A stretch of DNA of 64,000 bases. It comes from Eutreptiella sp. 'Long Island Sound 2002'. Its lineage: Eukaryota > Euglenozoa > Euglenophyceae > Eutreptiales > Eutreptiaceae. This document shows, piece by piece, positions 11,305 to 21,935 of the stretch. The stretch covers positions 30,919,771-30,983,770 of the forward strand of contig OZ038384.1 of assembly GCA_964036045.1 (NCBI GenBank), in the 5' to 3' direction. The stretch's first letter is position 1; each line of letters starts with the position of its first letter. The translations under genes were made by a program, and so were the position numbers. The notes beneath the pieces were generated by a model, which was given only the letters and a program-made list of their open reading frames with translations, made no database searches and had not been told where the DNA came from.

Positions 11305-11395
11305 TGAGGGTAAATTCGTACGAAATTCGTACGAAATTCGTACGAAATTCGTACGAATTTCGTACGAATTTCGTACGAATTTCACATACTGTGAA
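11305..11395. repeat. P1 palindromic array upstream of the oxygenase exon
   Basis: Four ATTCGTACGAA units then three TTCGTACGAAT units, forming a perfect foldback centred near 11350. A good acceptor (CGCTTTCCCACAG) lies between it and the ATG at 11246, so this array is probably also in an intron. Confidence 0.9.
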
Positions 11396-11522
11396 TCTGT
11401 GAATCTAGCGTGAATTTTTGCGTGAATTTAGGTGCGTGAATCTCACATTCACGTGAATCTCACCAAATCTGTTAAACCATGCGGGGACTTTAAACCTCTA
11501 AATTGCACCTATTTGTTGCATC

Positions 11523-12248
11523 TTACTTTGGGCGAAGGTAGCACGACAAAAGCACACGATAGCACCAAGTTACGAGCAAAACACAGCAAAATTGGGTGAA
11601 ATTCACGGTACCGTGAATCTCGGATTCAAACGGCCGGTTCACGAAGGGTACATTGATCTTGGCCTCTTTGAACCAAGTAACTACATCGCTCTGGGTCCAC
11701 TTTAACTCGCGAATGGTACTGTCCGGGTGTGTGGACAGTATTGATTTCAAGTACATGTAATGTACACGCAGCCTCTCTTCAGATTCCTCTGCAAAGGTCC
11801 GGTCCGTGTTGTATTTCGGATCCGGACCAACAATGCAGAGGTTTCTGTATTGTACACCGTACGAGGTCTCATGTTTGCTGGGGCTTGTTTTGCCCACAGC
11901 CTCCCGTGTCGTCAAGACAGGGATTGAAAAATGCTTATGCATAAGCATAGCCAGCAAGGTATCCTTGGGCTTGATGCGGTATGCATCAGGGACGACCCTG
12001 TCCAAAAAAACCCTTAGCATTCTGGGTTCAATGGTCTCTGACGGCTTATGCCGCAGGCACAGTGCTGCTAGGGCGTGTTGGAGGCGCGATTGTGTATCAC
12101 CCGGTTCGGGAACTTCGGTATTGGCTGTGTCCGCGTCAATGAGCTCGCCCTCAAGCTCCAAATCTGGTTCCGGGAGCTGCTGAACGGGGTGGGGGGGCTG
12201 AGCGGACGAAGACGAGGCACTAGCGGCACCGCCTTGACTACCAGACAT
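11523..12248 (-). CDS. Unknown protein, 241 aa
   Basis: ATG 12248 (MSGSQGGAASASSSS) to TAA 11523. A Ser/Ala/Pro and acidic N-terminal 60 residues precede an ordered part with LQHALAALCLRHKPSETIEP, PDAYRIKPKDTLLAMLMHKH, the core GVQYRNLCIVGPDPKYNTDRTF and a late WTQSDVVTWFKEAKINVPFV motif. The last residues may be read-through into an intron. A scrap of the same motif sits inverted at 4625-4670. The family is unrecognised; it is likely an accessory gene of the P1 element. Confidence 0.45.
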   Translation of the reverse strand: MSGSQGGAASASSSSAQPPHPVQQLPEPDLELEGELIDADTANTEVPEPGDTQSRLQHALAALCLRHKPSETIEPRMLRVFLDRVVPDAYRIKPKDTLLAMLMHKHFSIPVLTTREAVGKTSPSKHETSYGVQYRNLCIVGPDPKYNTDRTFAEESEERLRVHYMYLKSILSTHPDSTIRELKWTQSDVVTWFKEAKINVPFVNRPFESEIHGTVNFTQFCCVLLVTWCYRVLLSCYLRPK

Positions 12249-12935
12249 GTCTGTTGCAGGTGACAAAAAGTGTTCTGAGCACAAAAAGGGAATACATTAG
12301 TGAGTCTACTCAAAGGGGCCTAGGTGAGAAAGCGACACACATGCAAAAAGAAAACCACAAAAGCAGGCACAAAGCATCACAAGGCACAAAGGGCAAACAT
12401 TCATAAGCTTGAGTACAGTGTTCTCGATGCAAGTTTGTAGGCAAAGCAGCCACCAAGGATCAAACTGGCGTTGCACATGTGAAAAGCAAAAGTCCAAATT
12501 CACAAAGGAGCACAAAGGGGAAGCAATCATAAGCTTGAGCACAGTGTTCTCCATGCAGTTTTGTAGGCAAAGCAGACAAAGGGTAGACAAACATTAGCTT
12601 CAACGTGCTGTTCTCCATGGCATCTTGTAGGCAAGGTAGGCACCAAGCATCCAACCAAAATTCCACTGAGTTCGGGCTGAAAAATTTCTTCTGAGCTCCC
12701 CCGGCACGGTCGGCTGGGAAGCCCATGGAACATTCCTACCGATATTGGTTGCGTTTTGGGACCCGATCTGGCTGCCAAAAGTTCCGAGCATGTTTCCACG
12801 AGATTTCGAAAACTTCCAAACGACGGACCGAAGCATATCGCATGCACGTCGGTACAGATTTCCTAAAATTGCCACCGGTAACCGGACAATATTGGTCTCT
12901 CTTTCAATGTTCTATGCTGGGCACCGGTGGTACAT
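12249..12935. other. No gene; three degenerate repeats
   Basis: Copies of a 45-50-bp unit (CATAAGCTTGAGYACAGTG, then TTGTAGGCAAAGCAG) start near 12400, 12530 and 12592. The rest, to 12935, holds no convincing coding frame. Confidence 0.5.
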
Positions 12936-13180
12936 GTGTGGGTACCATGTAACTACTGCCATTCGAAGGGGGGGGGGGGGCTGACAAGGCGTTACTATTT
13001 CTGTTCTAGCGGCGTTCGCGGGGATTGTTCTAGTGGTGATCTAGCAACGTTCTAGCGGTCGCTAGAACGCCGCTAGATCACCGCTAGGACACCTCTCTAG
13101 AACGCCGCTAGAACAAAAATAGTAACTCCTTATTAGCCCACCCCCTTAGAATGGCACTAGTTACATGGTACCCACAAACA
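12936..13180. mobile_element. Foldback (MITE-like) element with about 120-bp inverted arms
   Basis: Left arm 12936-13056 and right arm 13061-13180 are imperfect reverse complements. Landmarks appear in mirrored order: GTGGGTACCATGTAACTA, GTGCCATTC, a G run, GTTACTATTT, GTTCTAGCGGCGTTC and GGTGATCTAGC. The centre is CTAGCGGTCGCTAG. There is no coding capacity. Its inner part is P2 sequence (TTCTAGCG), also found at 14045-14330. Confidence 0.75.
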
Positions 13181-13194
13181 CGACATTACAGAGC

Positions 13195-13445
13195 ACACAA
13201 CATCATACGACACCTAACACCACAGGGTGCACACACCACACAGCGTGCCCCAACCAGCCAAACAGCCAACAAACAACCCAAGCTGCCAAACAACCCAACC
13301 CGCCAAGCAACCAACACACCCTTGAACCAACCAGACAGGCAACGCTATCGCACGACACCGCACCACACCACACCACACCACACCACATGACACCAGACCA
13401 CACCATATGACAGCCGACCACACCACATGACAACACAACACACCA
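13195..13445. repeat. CACAC/CCACA-rich low-complexity tract
   Basis: Imperfect ACACCACACC and AACCAACC repeats, followed by a C run of about 15 at 13479-13493. No gene. Confidence 0.8.
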
Positions 13446-13499
13446 GTGGGCACGTCATGTGACCACAACACACTAACCCCCCCCCCCCCCCCGCACTGT

Positions 13500-13867
13500 A
13501 CACACCACAGCAGATCACACACTACAGCAGACCGCAACATACCACAGCACACCACACTAAATGACACCACTTTACACCTTACGAGACCGCAATACACCAC
13601 AGCACTGCACAGCATTGCATGGCAGACATGCAACTTCCAAAGTGCATTTCGCCAGTCCAATAGCAGGAAAATCGAATAAAAATGCACCTGTGAAACAAAG
13701 AAAAGAACACCCTCCCTGACCCTTGAGTCCAACCCCCCCCCAAGGTAGTTCTGAGCCCCCCCCCCCCCCCTGAAAAAAGTTTGACAAAAGCAAAGCGCCC
13801 CCCCCCAACCAAGGGCTTGAAGGGGCAGGGGCAGCCCCACAGTGCCTGTGCCTATGTCAAATTGTGT
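13500..13867. other. No gene seen
   Basis: It continues the ACACCACAG low complexity and contains a second C run near 13757-13771. No coding frame is convincing. Confidence 0.5.
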
Positions 13868-13879
13868 GCGCGCATGTGC

Positions 13880-13921
<42 letters not shown>

Positions 13922-13922
13922 A
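13868..13922. repeat. (GT)n microsatellite
   Basis: GTGTGCGCGCATGTGCGC grades into about 20 uninterrupted GT units. Confidence 0.95.
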
Positions 13923-14044
13923 CATATGGCTACATATGTACCAAATGTGATGGTTTCTATGTGTCTATGTGTCATGGAACCCTCCCCCCTCCCACATTGG
14001 TGTATTTTACTTGCCAAACGTGTGTGTATGTTTTTATGGTAGCG

Positions 14045-14330
14045 ACCGCTTTGGCGGTGTTCTAGCGCCGTTCTAGCGGGGCGGCGCTAGAGCGCCGCTA
14101 GAACGTTCCTAGAACGGTTTTTTGTACGAGTTGAATTTCATGTCGAAAATGTGTTTTTCTGAAAAACAACGTATGGACCCCTAGTATGGTAATAGGGGTC
14201 CAATTTGCACCCTTCATACCCCCGCCCCCCTATGCCCATGGGTCGGCGTACACCCCTCTTTTTTTCGTTCTAGCCGCTCTAGCGCGTTCTAGGCTAGAAC
14301 GAGATCGGGTGTTCTAGCGTGTACAAAGGG
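14045..14330. repeat. P2 palindromic repeats (TTCTAGCG / CGCTAGAA)
   Basis: Dense CTAGCG half-sites on both strands at 14050-14125 and 14265-14325, including a GGCGGCGCTAGAGCGCCGC core. It resembles the arms of the foldback at 12936-13180. Confidence 0.8.
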
Positions 14331-15490
14331 AACAACGCACAAGGACCCAAAAGAGACAAAAAGGCCACACCAATGAAGGGCAAATGTGAGCCCTTGGAAG
14401 GTGTGCGTCAACGTGTCAGAGGTTCTTCTGAATTGAAGGATGGGTTTGGGGCAAAGAAGTAATTGGGTGCCAATGTTAGAGCGCCATAGTTTTGTTTTGT
14501 TGCAAATGTTTTACAATTTCCTCGGCATCAGTACAACCGTACGTGACAGTACCGTGGGCTGATTGTGTTGGTTATCCTGTGTGGACACCCGATTCCTACC
14601 ACCACAACAACTTGATACAATCAGTGCATGTACCGACAAACAATATGACTATTGAAACCCCCGAATTATGTATTCTGGGTGTTTACCTATGTTGTGCTGT
14701 CAATGTGTGCATATGCATGGAGTGTCTGTCGTCTTGTGCACCACTTGCTTCATATCATTGGCGGGGGGGGGTTGCTTTTTGAACATGGAGTTCCATGTTT
14801 AAACAAATGAACACTGTACAGGGTGCTTTTCATTATGCGCATCCATTTTTGGGTAATTTCCAGTGTTTTTCATCTTATTCTTGTCTCCGTTGACACCTTT
14901 CAGAGGTACAATCAAATTGCAGGTTGTCCGTGTATGGACGATGCTGCGAGTGCTGGGTGATGCACCATTGTCCGTCTAGCTACGATGGGCATTCACATTC
15001 AGTAATTCAACAATAACGCTCTGTTTCAGTGCAAGCTGCATATGCACAAGCTTCTAAGTTGTACTCACACTTAGGCGTCACAAGTTGCCCACCCCCCACC
15101 TGGCGCTATGGCCCACGGAAGTCCATGTTGTAATGAGGGGAAAAGTATGTGAAAAGGGGTGTTATTTTTTGGGTATCCAAACCCCCCTGGTGGCAACATG
15201 CAAAAACAAGGTGTGTATTTCAAATATATGCCATTATTTGCATTTTTGGAAACACACAGATTTTCAAAATAAAGACATTCAATCACCAAAATATAGTGTT
15301 GTTTTACATGTAGACCACTGCATTCCAGTGTTGGGGGGGGGGGGGTGCCTATTTTTCTCTCCCCTTTGTTCGAGGTTGATCACAGAACCCCCCTATACAC
15401 CACAGATGAGGGAACCCCAAACGTACCTTTCATTGAAGCACACAGAAAACTATCCCAAAGCATGTACTTGTATTTCCTATTTTAACCAAC
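14331..15490. other. No recognised gene
   Basis: Mixed composition with short frames only (the longest, 14492-14782 plus, is 96 codons and resembles nothing known to me). A G run of about 12 lies near 15335-15347. Confidence 0.5.
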
Positions 15491-15580
15491 CTGGCCGAAA
15501 TTTCGGCCAGCTCTTCGAAAAATGTCCAAACACATGGTCCTATTTGACAGACAGGCCTAAGCTGGCCGAAATTTCGGCCG
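15491..15580. repeat. P3 palindromes, downstream pair
   Basis: CTGGCCGAAATTTCGGCCAG at 15491-15510 and a near-identical copy at 15562-15580, about 71 bp apart. The spacing matches the cluster at 18253-18555. Confidence 0.9.
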
Positions 15581-16439
15581 GGTCCATCGAAACTCCGAAT
15601 ATGATCACTGAAATGGGTACCTAAGACAGTAGACATGAGCAAGGAACACAGGAGCACTGCGGGGACGAAGACGACCCTCTATGTGGGTCAGGAGGAAGAG
15701 GAGGTTGTGGAGGAGGAAGTGGAGGAGGTGGAGGAAGTGGGGGGTGGGAGGGGGAAGGACAAGCCCCACCACCCCCTCATGATTAGTGTCTAGAAGGTAA
15801 GGATCCGACCTGGTAAGGGGAAGGGGAAGTCGGATGGTTGGTTGCCACAACGTCTTGGAGCGTGCGGGAAGCGCCTTTACGGAGGAGGCAGAAGTGGCGG
15901 TCTTGAAAAGGACATGAGATCACCCTCCCCCCCAAACAACAACCGAATCATGTGCTTCCAATTTCAGTGCAATGCCATACGTGCTGCGTAAGACGGCAAC
16001 AGCAAAGAAGTGTACAGTGGGCAGGAATATTTGCAAAAACTATATACAAATTGTCCCGGCACCACCGCAGCAAGACAAAGGGGAGATTTTCCTCATCCGG
16101 AGACGATAAATCGGTGAGTATCTTACCTACCACACCCCGCATCGGGTTCTAGCACTTGAGGAAATCACCGACTCGGCGTCGTTGTAGTGCTGGGTGTGGC
16201 GTACAATGGTGTTCAAATGCCCACGGGGCACCATCCCAAGGGATAGTTTGGCGAACATCACCACGGGACAGTCAATCTGAATGGTGCCTAGCAGACGATC
16301 CACAAGGGCCCACCAACCTCGGAAACCTCGCTCGTTCAGGTCGTCCTAAATGACAAGGCATGCCTGCGGCGATGTCATGAGCAGCCCATGGGGAAGCATA
16401 GAGGAGGCTACAGAGGGCGCCATCGTCCAATCACAAGGC
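15581..16439. other. No recognised gene
   Basis: It contains a purine-rich GAGGAGGTGGAGG stretch near 15690-15750. Otherwise nothing identifiable. Confidence 0.45.
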
Positions 16440-18181
16440 CTAGTGAGGATAACCTGGGCTGGGGTGTGTGGGTTTCTTCTTTGGAGTGTGTGTCTCTGAT
16501 TGCGACTCTGCCTCCCCATCTTGCTCCTTAGGATCCTCATCTACATACCTAACCCCAGAACAATCCACAGGGAAAACCTGCCCCCAAGTCGTGGTACACA
16601 TCCTCCCATGACTTGGGGGGGCACGTGTCGGCGTTGGTGATAGCTGCTCTGATGGACTGAACAAACTCATCAGGCACAACAGTCTCCTCACCCAAAAGGG
16701 CACACACAACATTACAGTCCTGGGAAAACCTGGTAGACATCATGCTTGCAAAATACACAGACAGAGTCCCCAGCAAAGACCAGTTGCCTGCCCGTTCTGG
16801 GACCGGAACCAGGCTCAAAAGAAATGAGAATATCTCAACAGGCATCACAGACGACATGGGTCCTTCAGTAAAAGCCGCGTAACAGGGCAGCCTGTTAACA
16901 AAGGCAGTGGCAGAACAAATGGAAACCAGGTGGGACGTAGAAGTGTACAGCGGGGTCTTGCTTGACAAATTGTAAATTGCAACATCACACTGATACATAT
17001 CCTTAGCCACAGCGGCCTTCAAAGGAGCAACAGTGTCTAGCAACAGTGTCTAGTCTGCCTCTATTGGACGATGTGGCTAGCATGAGTCCAAGCAACGTCT
17101 TCTCCATATGGATGACCTTGACCTTGCGAGGGAGGATAGACCCAACCTGAAGGTTGTTCCCCTGCTCCAAAAACTTAATGAACGGCAGGAACGCACTGTA
17201 GATCAATTCAACGCAATACTTATAGCTATGCCATACTCCGTACACCAAAGGAAAACCCAACAGTAATTGTGGTACATTCCAGGGAACATAAGCAGCACCA
17301 TAACACAGTTTAAGTAGGGCAAAGTGTATTTTCATGTCCACAAGCAGCGGAACACATTGTCTGGTGCGGTGTTCCACACATGACAAATCAACCACGAGTT
17401 GCAAAAGCTCTTTGTGTGCGCCGGAGCGGAGCTCAGACAGGAAAAAGGGTCTCCAGTTGAGGGAACGAACATTTTTTCTGGCAATATCCAAAAGGGCACG
17501 AACCCAAACTCTCTGAATACCTTGGTTGGCAACATCAATACGATCAAACAATGCTCTATGTGAGCGAAAGATGTCATCAGCAACCTTTGGTAGCCTGGCC
17601 TCAATGTCGGCCAGCTCCGGCAGACCCCGGTATGCAGGTAGGGCAGTAGTGTGCAAAACAGCAACAGCTGTACATTTTAGGGTTAAGTCGGGTGAATGGG
17701 GATCAGCTCCCGACCTGTAACGCCTCAGGTTATCAAACCATATACAAACTTGCCTACGTTGCATGGTGTTCCACAAGTTGTGTGCTGCTAGTCCAGCACG
17801 ATGGTGAATGGACTCCTGCTTAGTGTTACACTGACCAAGGACTCCTACCTTACGGCGTTGGCGGCAGGACATAATACCCCAATTGTAACCAGACCCACAG
17901 CTGGAGTATGGGAGGGCCATACGGCGCAGCAGGCAGTATAGGGCATGGAACTGTGACAAAAATGTCATGTACCATCGTGGGGGCTTCTTCTCAGTGGCGG
18001 CAGCCTTCAACTGTGTCAGGGAGTGCCGGCTCCTGCGATTCTTCCGCAACATGAGGCAGAATTGCAAAAGCTTTTGCAGAGTCCCACCACGTAATGCATT
18101 TCGCAACAGCCCTTTGGCTGTAGTAGCAAAAGCACCAGTAACTGCAGCATGTACAACATTGACAGTAATAGCAGAAGACAT
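16440..18181 (-). pseudogene. Unknown P3-element protein, about 580 aa, two frame breaks
   Basis: ATG 18181 follows an acceptor (GTTTTCTTGTCTCAG). The N-terminal half contains CIWFDNLRRYRSG and LKCTAVAVLHTTALPAYRGLPEL; the middle has VDMKIHFALLKLCYG and FPLVYGVWHSYKYCVEL. A perfect 13-bp tandem duplication (CAACAGTGTCTAG, 17026-17051) shifts the frame. Past it the protein continues LDTVAPLKAAVAKDM to 16549. A second shift at a G run near 16612 leads into VFPVDCSGVRYVDEDPKEQDG, ending at 16440. The C-terminal 200 residues match the P4-element gene at 21016-22211 (GPM...EF; W.VV/VY...PVDCS..., then an acidic tail). It is a mobile-element protein family I cannot name. Confidence 0.5.
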
Positions 18182-18252
18182 TAATGCTGAGACAAGAAAA
18201 CAGTTATGTAGGAGTGTATGGTGTAATACTCATGAACAACGACAATTGCAAG

Positions 18253-18555
18253 CTGGCCGAAATTTCGGCCAGGTGTGTTCAAAGGGGAAATACTTGCTTA
18301 AATGTTCCAAAATAGGAAAAGCTGGCCGAAATTTCGGCCAGGCCGCCCAAAAACCAGAATATATAAGTGCTTGAATAGTGAACAAACCAAAAAGCTGGCC
18401 GAAATTTCGGCCAGCCCTAAGAAAAATGAAAATAACTATGCCTATTCACCAGGAAACCAAAAAGCTGGCCGAAATTTCGGCCAGAAGGGTCAAAAGCTGC
18501 ATATACACATAGTTGTTTGCAATGTTACCCAAAACCTGGCCGAAATTTCAGCCAG
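18253..18555. repeat. P3 palindromes, five copies at about 70-bp intervals
   Basis: GCTGGCCGAAATTTCGGCCA occurs near 18253, 18322, 18394, 18464 and 18536 (the last with one substitution), mostly preceded by CCAAAAA. The cluster lies upstream of the acceptor of the gene at 18181, so it is probably intronic. Confidence 0.9.
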
Positions 18556-19250
18556 CTTCAGAAAAACGTCAAATACAACACACTAGAAGAAGGGGATACA
18601 CAAGGCTAACACATCAACACGTATTTCAACGGGTGTCACACAGCTCTGCCAACAACTTTGGTCACATACGTCAAATAACATACTCAAAGTAGAAATGTAG
18701 AATATTGTCAAATCGCGCGTATGCGGGGTCCTAGAGGGTGGGCAAGTTGTGACGCCTAAGTCACAGACACAAAAATACACCAATTTGCAACAAAACAGAT
18801 GTCCATTTCGTGTCATGGTCTCACATTTTTCACCCCAAAATTGGTGTGACTCAACACCGCCAAAGCTGCATCTACACCCCCTTGCGGAGAGAGTTGCCTA
18901 AGTACATGTTCAAAGCAGTCCACAACTCAAGTGGAGCGGCACGGAACGGCACTCATTCCATACATTAAGCAATAAGTGGTGCATGTTCTGCGTTGTGGCT
19001 CCTTACATTGTGCGCGTTCCTCGTGCATGCTCTCATTGTTGTACGCGTTGTACCCGGCATGACACATGTGCAACACAACCATGTCCGCAAGCGGTCGCCC
19101 GCATTTTGCGGGTACAATTCCTTCTTGGTATGCTCGGGCATTGTGCGCTTGGTGCACGTTGATGGCTTTAGGGATAAGAGCCATCTTGCATATGACAAGT
19201 ATGTGGCGTCCCTCATGCCTGAATTCAAGCAATATTGGGGGCAAAAGTGA
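18556..19250. other. No intact gene
   Basis: It lies downstream (minus strand) of the piggyBac relic and may hold further decayed transposase, but no frame aligns convincingly. Confidence 0.4.
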
Positions 19251-19530
19251 CTAGGAATGGATGTAACAAACTTGCTTGAGGAGTGCATCCATAACCTGAC
19301 CCCTGGTATTATCTGCCAGGACACACAACTTTATACCGGTGACGTGTGGCTTTCGGGCAACGTCCCGCCAAAGCCCGAGGCAGCGCCCGGCGCTGTGTGG
19401 GACAATGGAATCGCCCCGGAACCTTGCCCCCAAAGCTCCCACGCCGAGATGCAAGCAGTGTCGAGCTCACCAATGTTGCCTTGTAGTTGCGAAACAAAAT
19501 ACGGGTGGTCAGCTGACAAACCAGTGAAGG
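19251..19530 (-). pseudogene. piggyBac transposase relic
   Basis: The minus strand reads GDSIVPHSAGRCLGLW then ARKPHVTGIKLCVLADN, matching GDE(S/T)VVPHKG and ARKPHPTGIKLYCLADA of the copies at 26408 and 28103. An adjacent frame just upstream (HPYFVSQLQGN, ISAWELWG) matches their RRQFYVLQRL and GGWELGD. Only about 90 codons around the first catalytic Asp survive, with frameshifts. Confidence 0.65.
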
Positions 19531-20729
19531 GACATGCCACATCAACAATCTAGCAGAGGCATGCCATGAGTTGTGGAGGAAGCATGGGAGTGGTTCAAAT
19601 GTACAGAAGCCGGGGGGTCAGCGTCAACAACATAGTACCCCCCCCCATCCATGGAATGGGAGACAATTTCCTTCTCAACTGCACAATAAGGAACAAGGAT
19701 ATTACCCCGATCCTGCTCAAGCACCGCGGACCATACCACGTGGCTACCACCGTATATGCACACGTCTCTACTCCGCGGTTTCCGACTTTCACCGCACGCT
19801 CCACTGCGTCGCACCTACCGGGACAAAGTCCACTCGAGGGTTCCATGTGCGCCTGACTCAGCCGAAAACGGGGCCCGAGACTTAGCGGAGTGGAACGAGA
19901 GGTATAGACAGTAAGATAGCCATCGGGCCAACCATATGTGCAACTGACACGGGCGATACAGTCCCAATTCCCGCAAGCAAACATCCCATAACCACAATCT
20001 GATACATAATGCGACTAATTAAATTAATTACCTAATGACCTAATTACAAAAACCTGACAAGAAACAGTGCAAGGTGAGGACATCGTACCAATACCTGCAT
20101 CAAACACATCATCATCATTATGTGATCTTGAGAGTGAAGGCAAAGAGGCAAAATGCAAGGCCCAACACAATATGGTGGCTACGTGGTTAGGTGGCTGGGT
20201 GGCTAGGTGGCTCGGTGGCTGGGCCGCTGGGCCCACGTGGCTAGGTGGCTGCGAACACGTCATCACCACTTTGTTCACAATGTTTCAATGTTTGAAACTG
20301 GGCAAAATTGGCGGCACACGGAGGAAGGCTCACACTAAACACTTGGCATGCATGGGGGAGACATGTTCACACTCCCTTGGACAGCCCAAGTTGCCCCCCC
20401 CCCCCAAACGCGCCCCCGAAAAAAATGTCGCAGATGATGGTCAGCAAAAACGCGTCCTACAGGGGTGAAATTTTAGCAACAAGCAGCGCTCGTCTGTTTC
20501 CGCTCGCTTTTGACTAACCCCATATACATTTTTGGCACTTTGCGCACAACACCAACTTGAGGCTGGGCCCTGTGAAATATGGGAAAAACAGTCAAATTCT
20601 GAGCAGGAACCCCACGGAATGCATGTGTGTATCTACCTGGTTCAATCTCACTACCCCAGCGGAGGCACTACTCGTCGACGCATACCATTTTCATCAAAAT
20701 TTGTTCTGCAGACAGTTAAATACTGAAGT
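19531..20729. other. No gene; GGTGGCTA simple repeat
   Basis: A degenerate GGTGGCTAGGTGGCT array lies at 20172-20252 and a C run at 20396-20405. The rest shows no convincing coding frame. Confidence 0.5.
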
Positions 20730-21015
20730 TTGTCTGGAAACAGACGGATCTCACCAAAACCTGCTGCACAAGGACAATAATCGCAAACAGTTGTCTGGTT
20801 CCAGACACACGACGTGTAACCTGGTGAAAAATGGTTGTATTCCACAAAAAGAACTGTGGTCCGCAGCCAAATGACATAAAAAAGTGACAAGGAACTTTCA
20901 GTCTCGTGTTCGGGAAGGTAAAAAGGCCAAATCAGCCCATTGGGACCCAGAGCGCAGACTGGCACGCCAACAGGGTGCCACAGTGTTTATATGTTATGAA
21001 TAGATATCGTGGTCA

Positions 21016-21726
21016 CTAAGCAGGCTTACAACAACAGTGTGCAACCAACAGCAACCACAACAGAGCACGTTTAATTCTTTTTGGAGCCATTGAACCGGTC
21101 CTTCCATGCCTGAAACCCAATCTTGGCCTTCTTGGAAGCAGACGACTGAGAATCGGTTCCCGCGGCTGCAGACTCGTCAGGAGGTGATGCCTAGGCTTTT
21201 TTGTTGCCTTTGCCTTTTGACTGTGATCCGGAGGCTCTGTTCTCGTCTCCTTTGCGTGTGCGACCACCTTTTTTGCCAGGGCCCCGTAACTGCTTCGGTA
21301 ACCATACACAGCGTTCTCTGGGGTGGCGCCCAGCTCTTCCACTTCCTCCTCAGACTCCTGCTCTCCCTCTGCCTTCTCAGGCACACAGCTGCAGTCCACA
21401 GGGCAACCGTCCGCAAAATTTTCAAACACTACATTCCAGGGAATAGGGCTCAGCCCATCCGCAATGCGTAAATTGCTGCATACGAGGGCACCAACGTCTG
21501 CAATAGACTCCTGCTCCGTGGGCAAACCCAAAACCACACTGATGGGTACCGGCATGCGCACTGCCATACTGAAGGCCAGCTGTACAGAACTACTGATCAC
21601 CAGGAACCACAGGGTACTTGCTTCTGAGGGTACTGCATCCGCCAGGTGGTGCATGATAAACCCAACAAACTCCGTACACAGCTGGTTCACCATTGGACCA
21701 CGAGAAAACGCAAAGTAGCGAGGCAC
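21016..21726 (-). CDS. Last exon of P4-element protein
   Basis: It starts at acceptor CTTATACAG/GTG (21727) with VPRYFAFSRGPMVNQL and ends at TAG followed at once by TGA. It contains the paired motif FENFADGCPVDCSCV, an acidic stretch (EGEQESEEEVEELG) and a basic tail. It is homologous to residues near the end of the P3 protein at 16440-17043 (CYAAFTEGPMSSVM, ...FPVDCSGV, acidic tail). Function is unknown. Confidence 0.5.
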   Translation of the reverse strand: MPRYFAFSRGPMVNQLCTEFVGFIMHHLADAVPSEASTLWFLVISSSVQLAFSMAVRMPVPISVVLGLPTEQESIADVGALVCSNLRIADGLSPIPWNVVFENFADGCPVDCSCVPEKAEGEQESEEEVEELGATPENAVYGYRSSYGALAKKVVAHAKETRTEPPDHSQKAKATKKPRHHLLTSLQPREPILSRLLPRRPRLGFRHGRTGSMAPKRIKRALLWLLLVAHCCCKPA

Positions 21727-21935
21727 CTGTATAAGGGAACAGTGAGTCTGAGACCCCTACCGCTGCAGCTGGACTGCCCGATGTTGTCTGGTTCCACACA
21801 GTTTCCCACAATTTACCTTTCTCAGGACACATTCTGCCTCATACGTGTCTGGTTCCAGACAGACTTTAGGATTCAACGGTGCACCCAACGTGACTATGGT
21901 AGGGGGCAGCGGGTAGCAACAGCAAACAGCAATAC
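21727..21935 (-). other. Intron (209 bp) with P4 palindromes
   Basis: Donor AAG/GTATTG (exon end 21936) and acceptor TTATACAG/GTG (exon start 21726) join LPKK to VPRYFAF. The P3 paralogue is uninterrupted at this point (NRLPCYAAF), which supports the splice. Two P4 hairpins, one degenerate, lie about 60 bp apart inside. Confidence 0.6.

Noticed and set aside
13214-14017. 267-codon minus-strand ORF
   Set aside because: It runs through CA-rich low complexity and a GT microsatellite; the composition is that of the repeat.
18253-18555. Regularly spaced 20-bp repeats resembling a CRISPR array
   Set aside because: The repeats are perfect palindromes, the roughly 50-bp spacers are not uniform, the context is a eukaryotic transposon with introns, and no cas genes are present.
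18993-19250. 85-codon plus-strand ORF
   Set aside because: It is antisense to the region flanking a piggyBac relic and resembles no known protein; a shadow frame is more likely.
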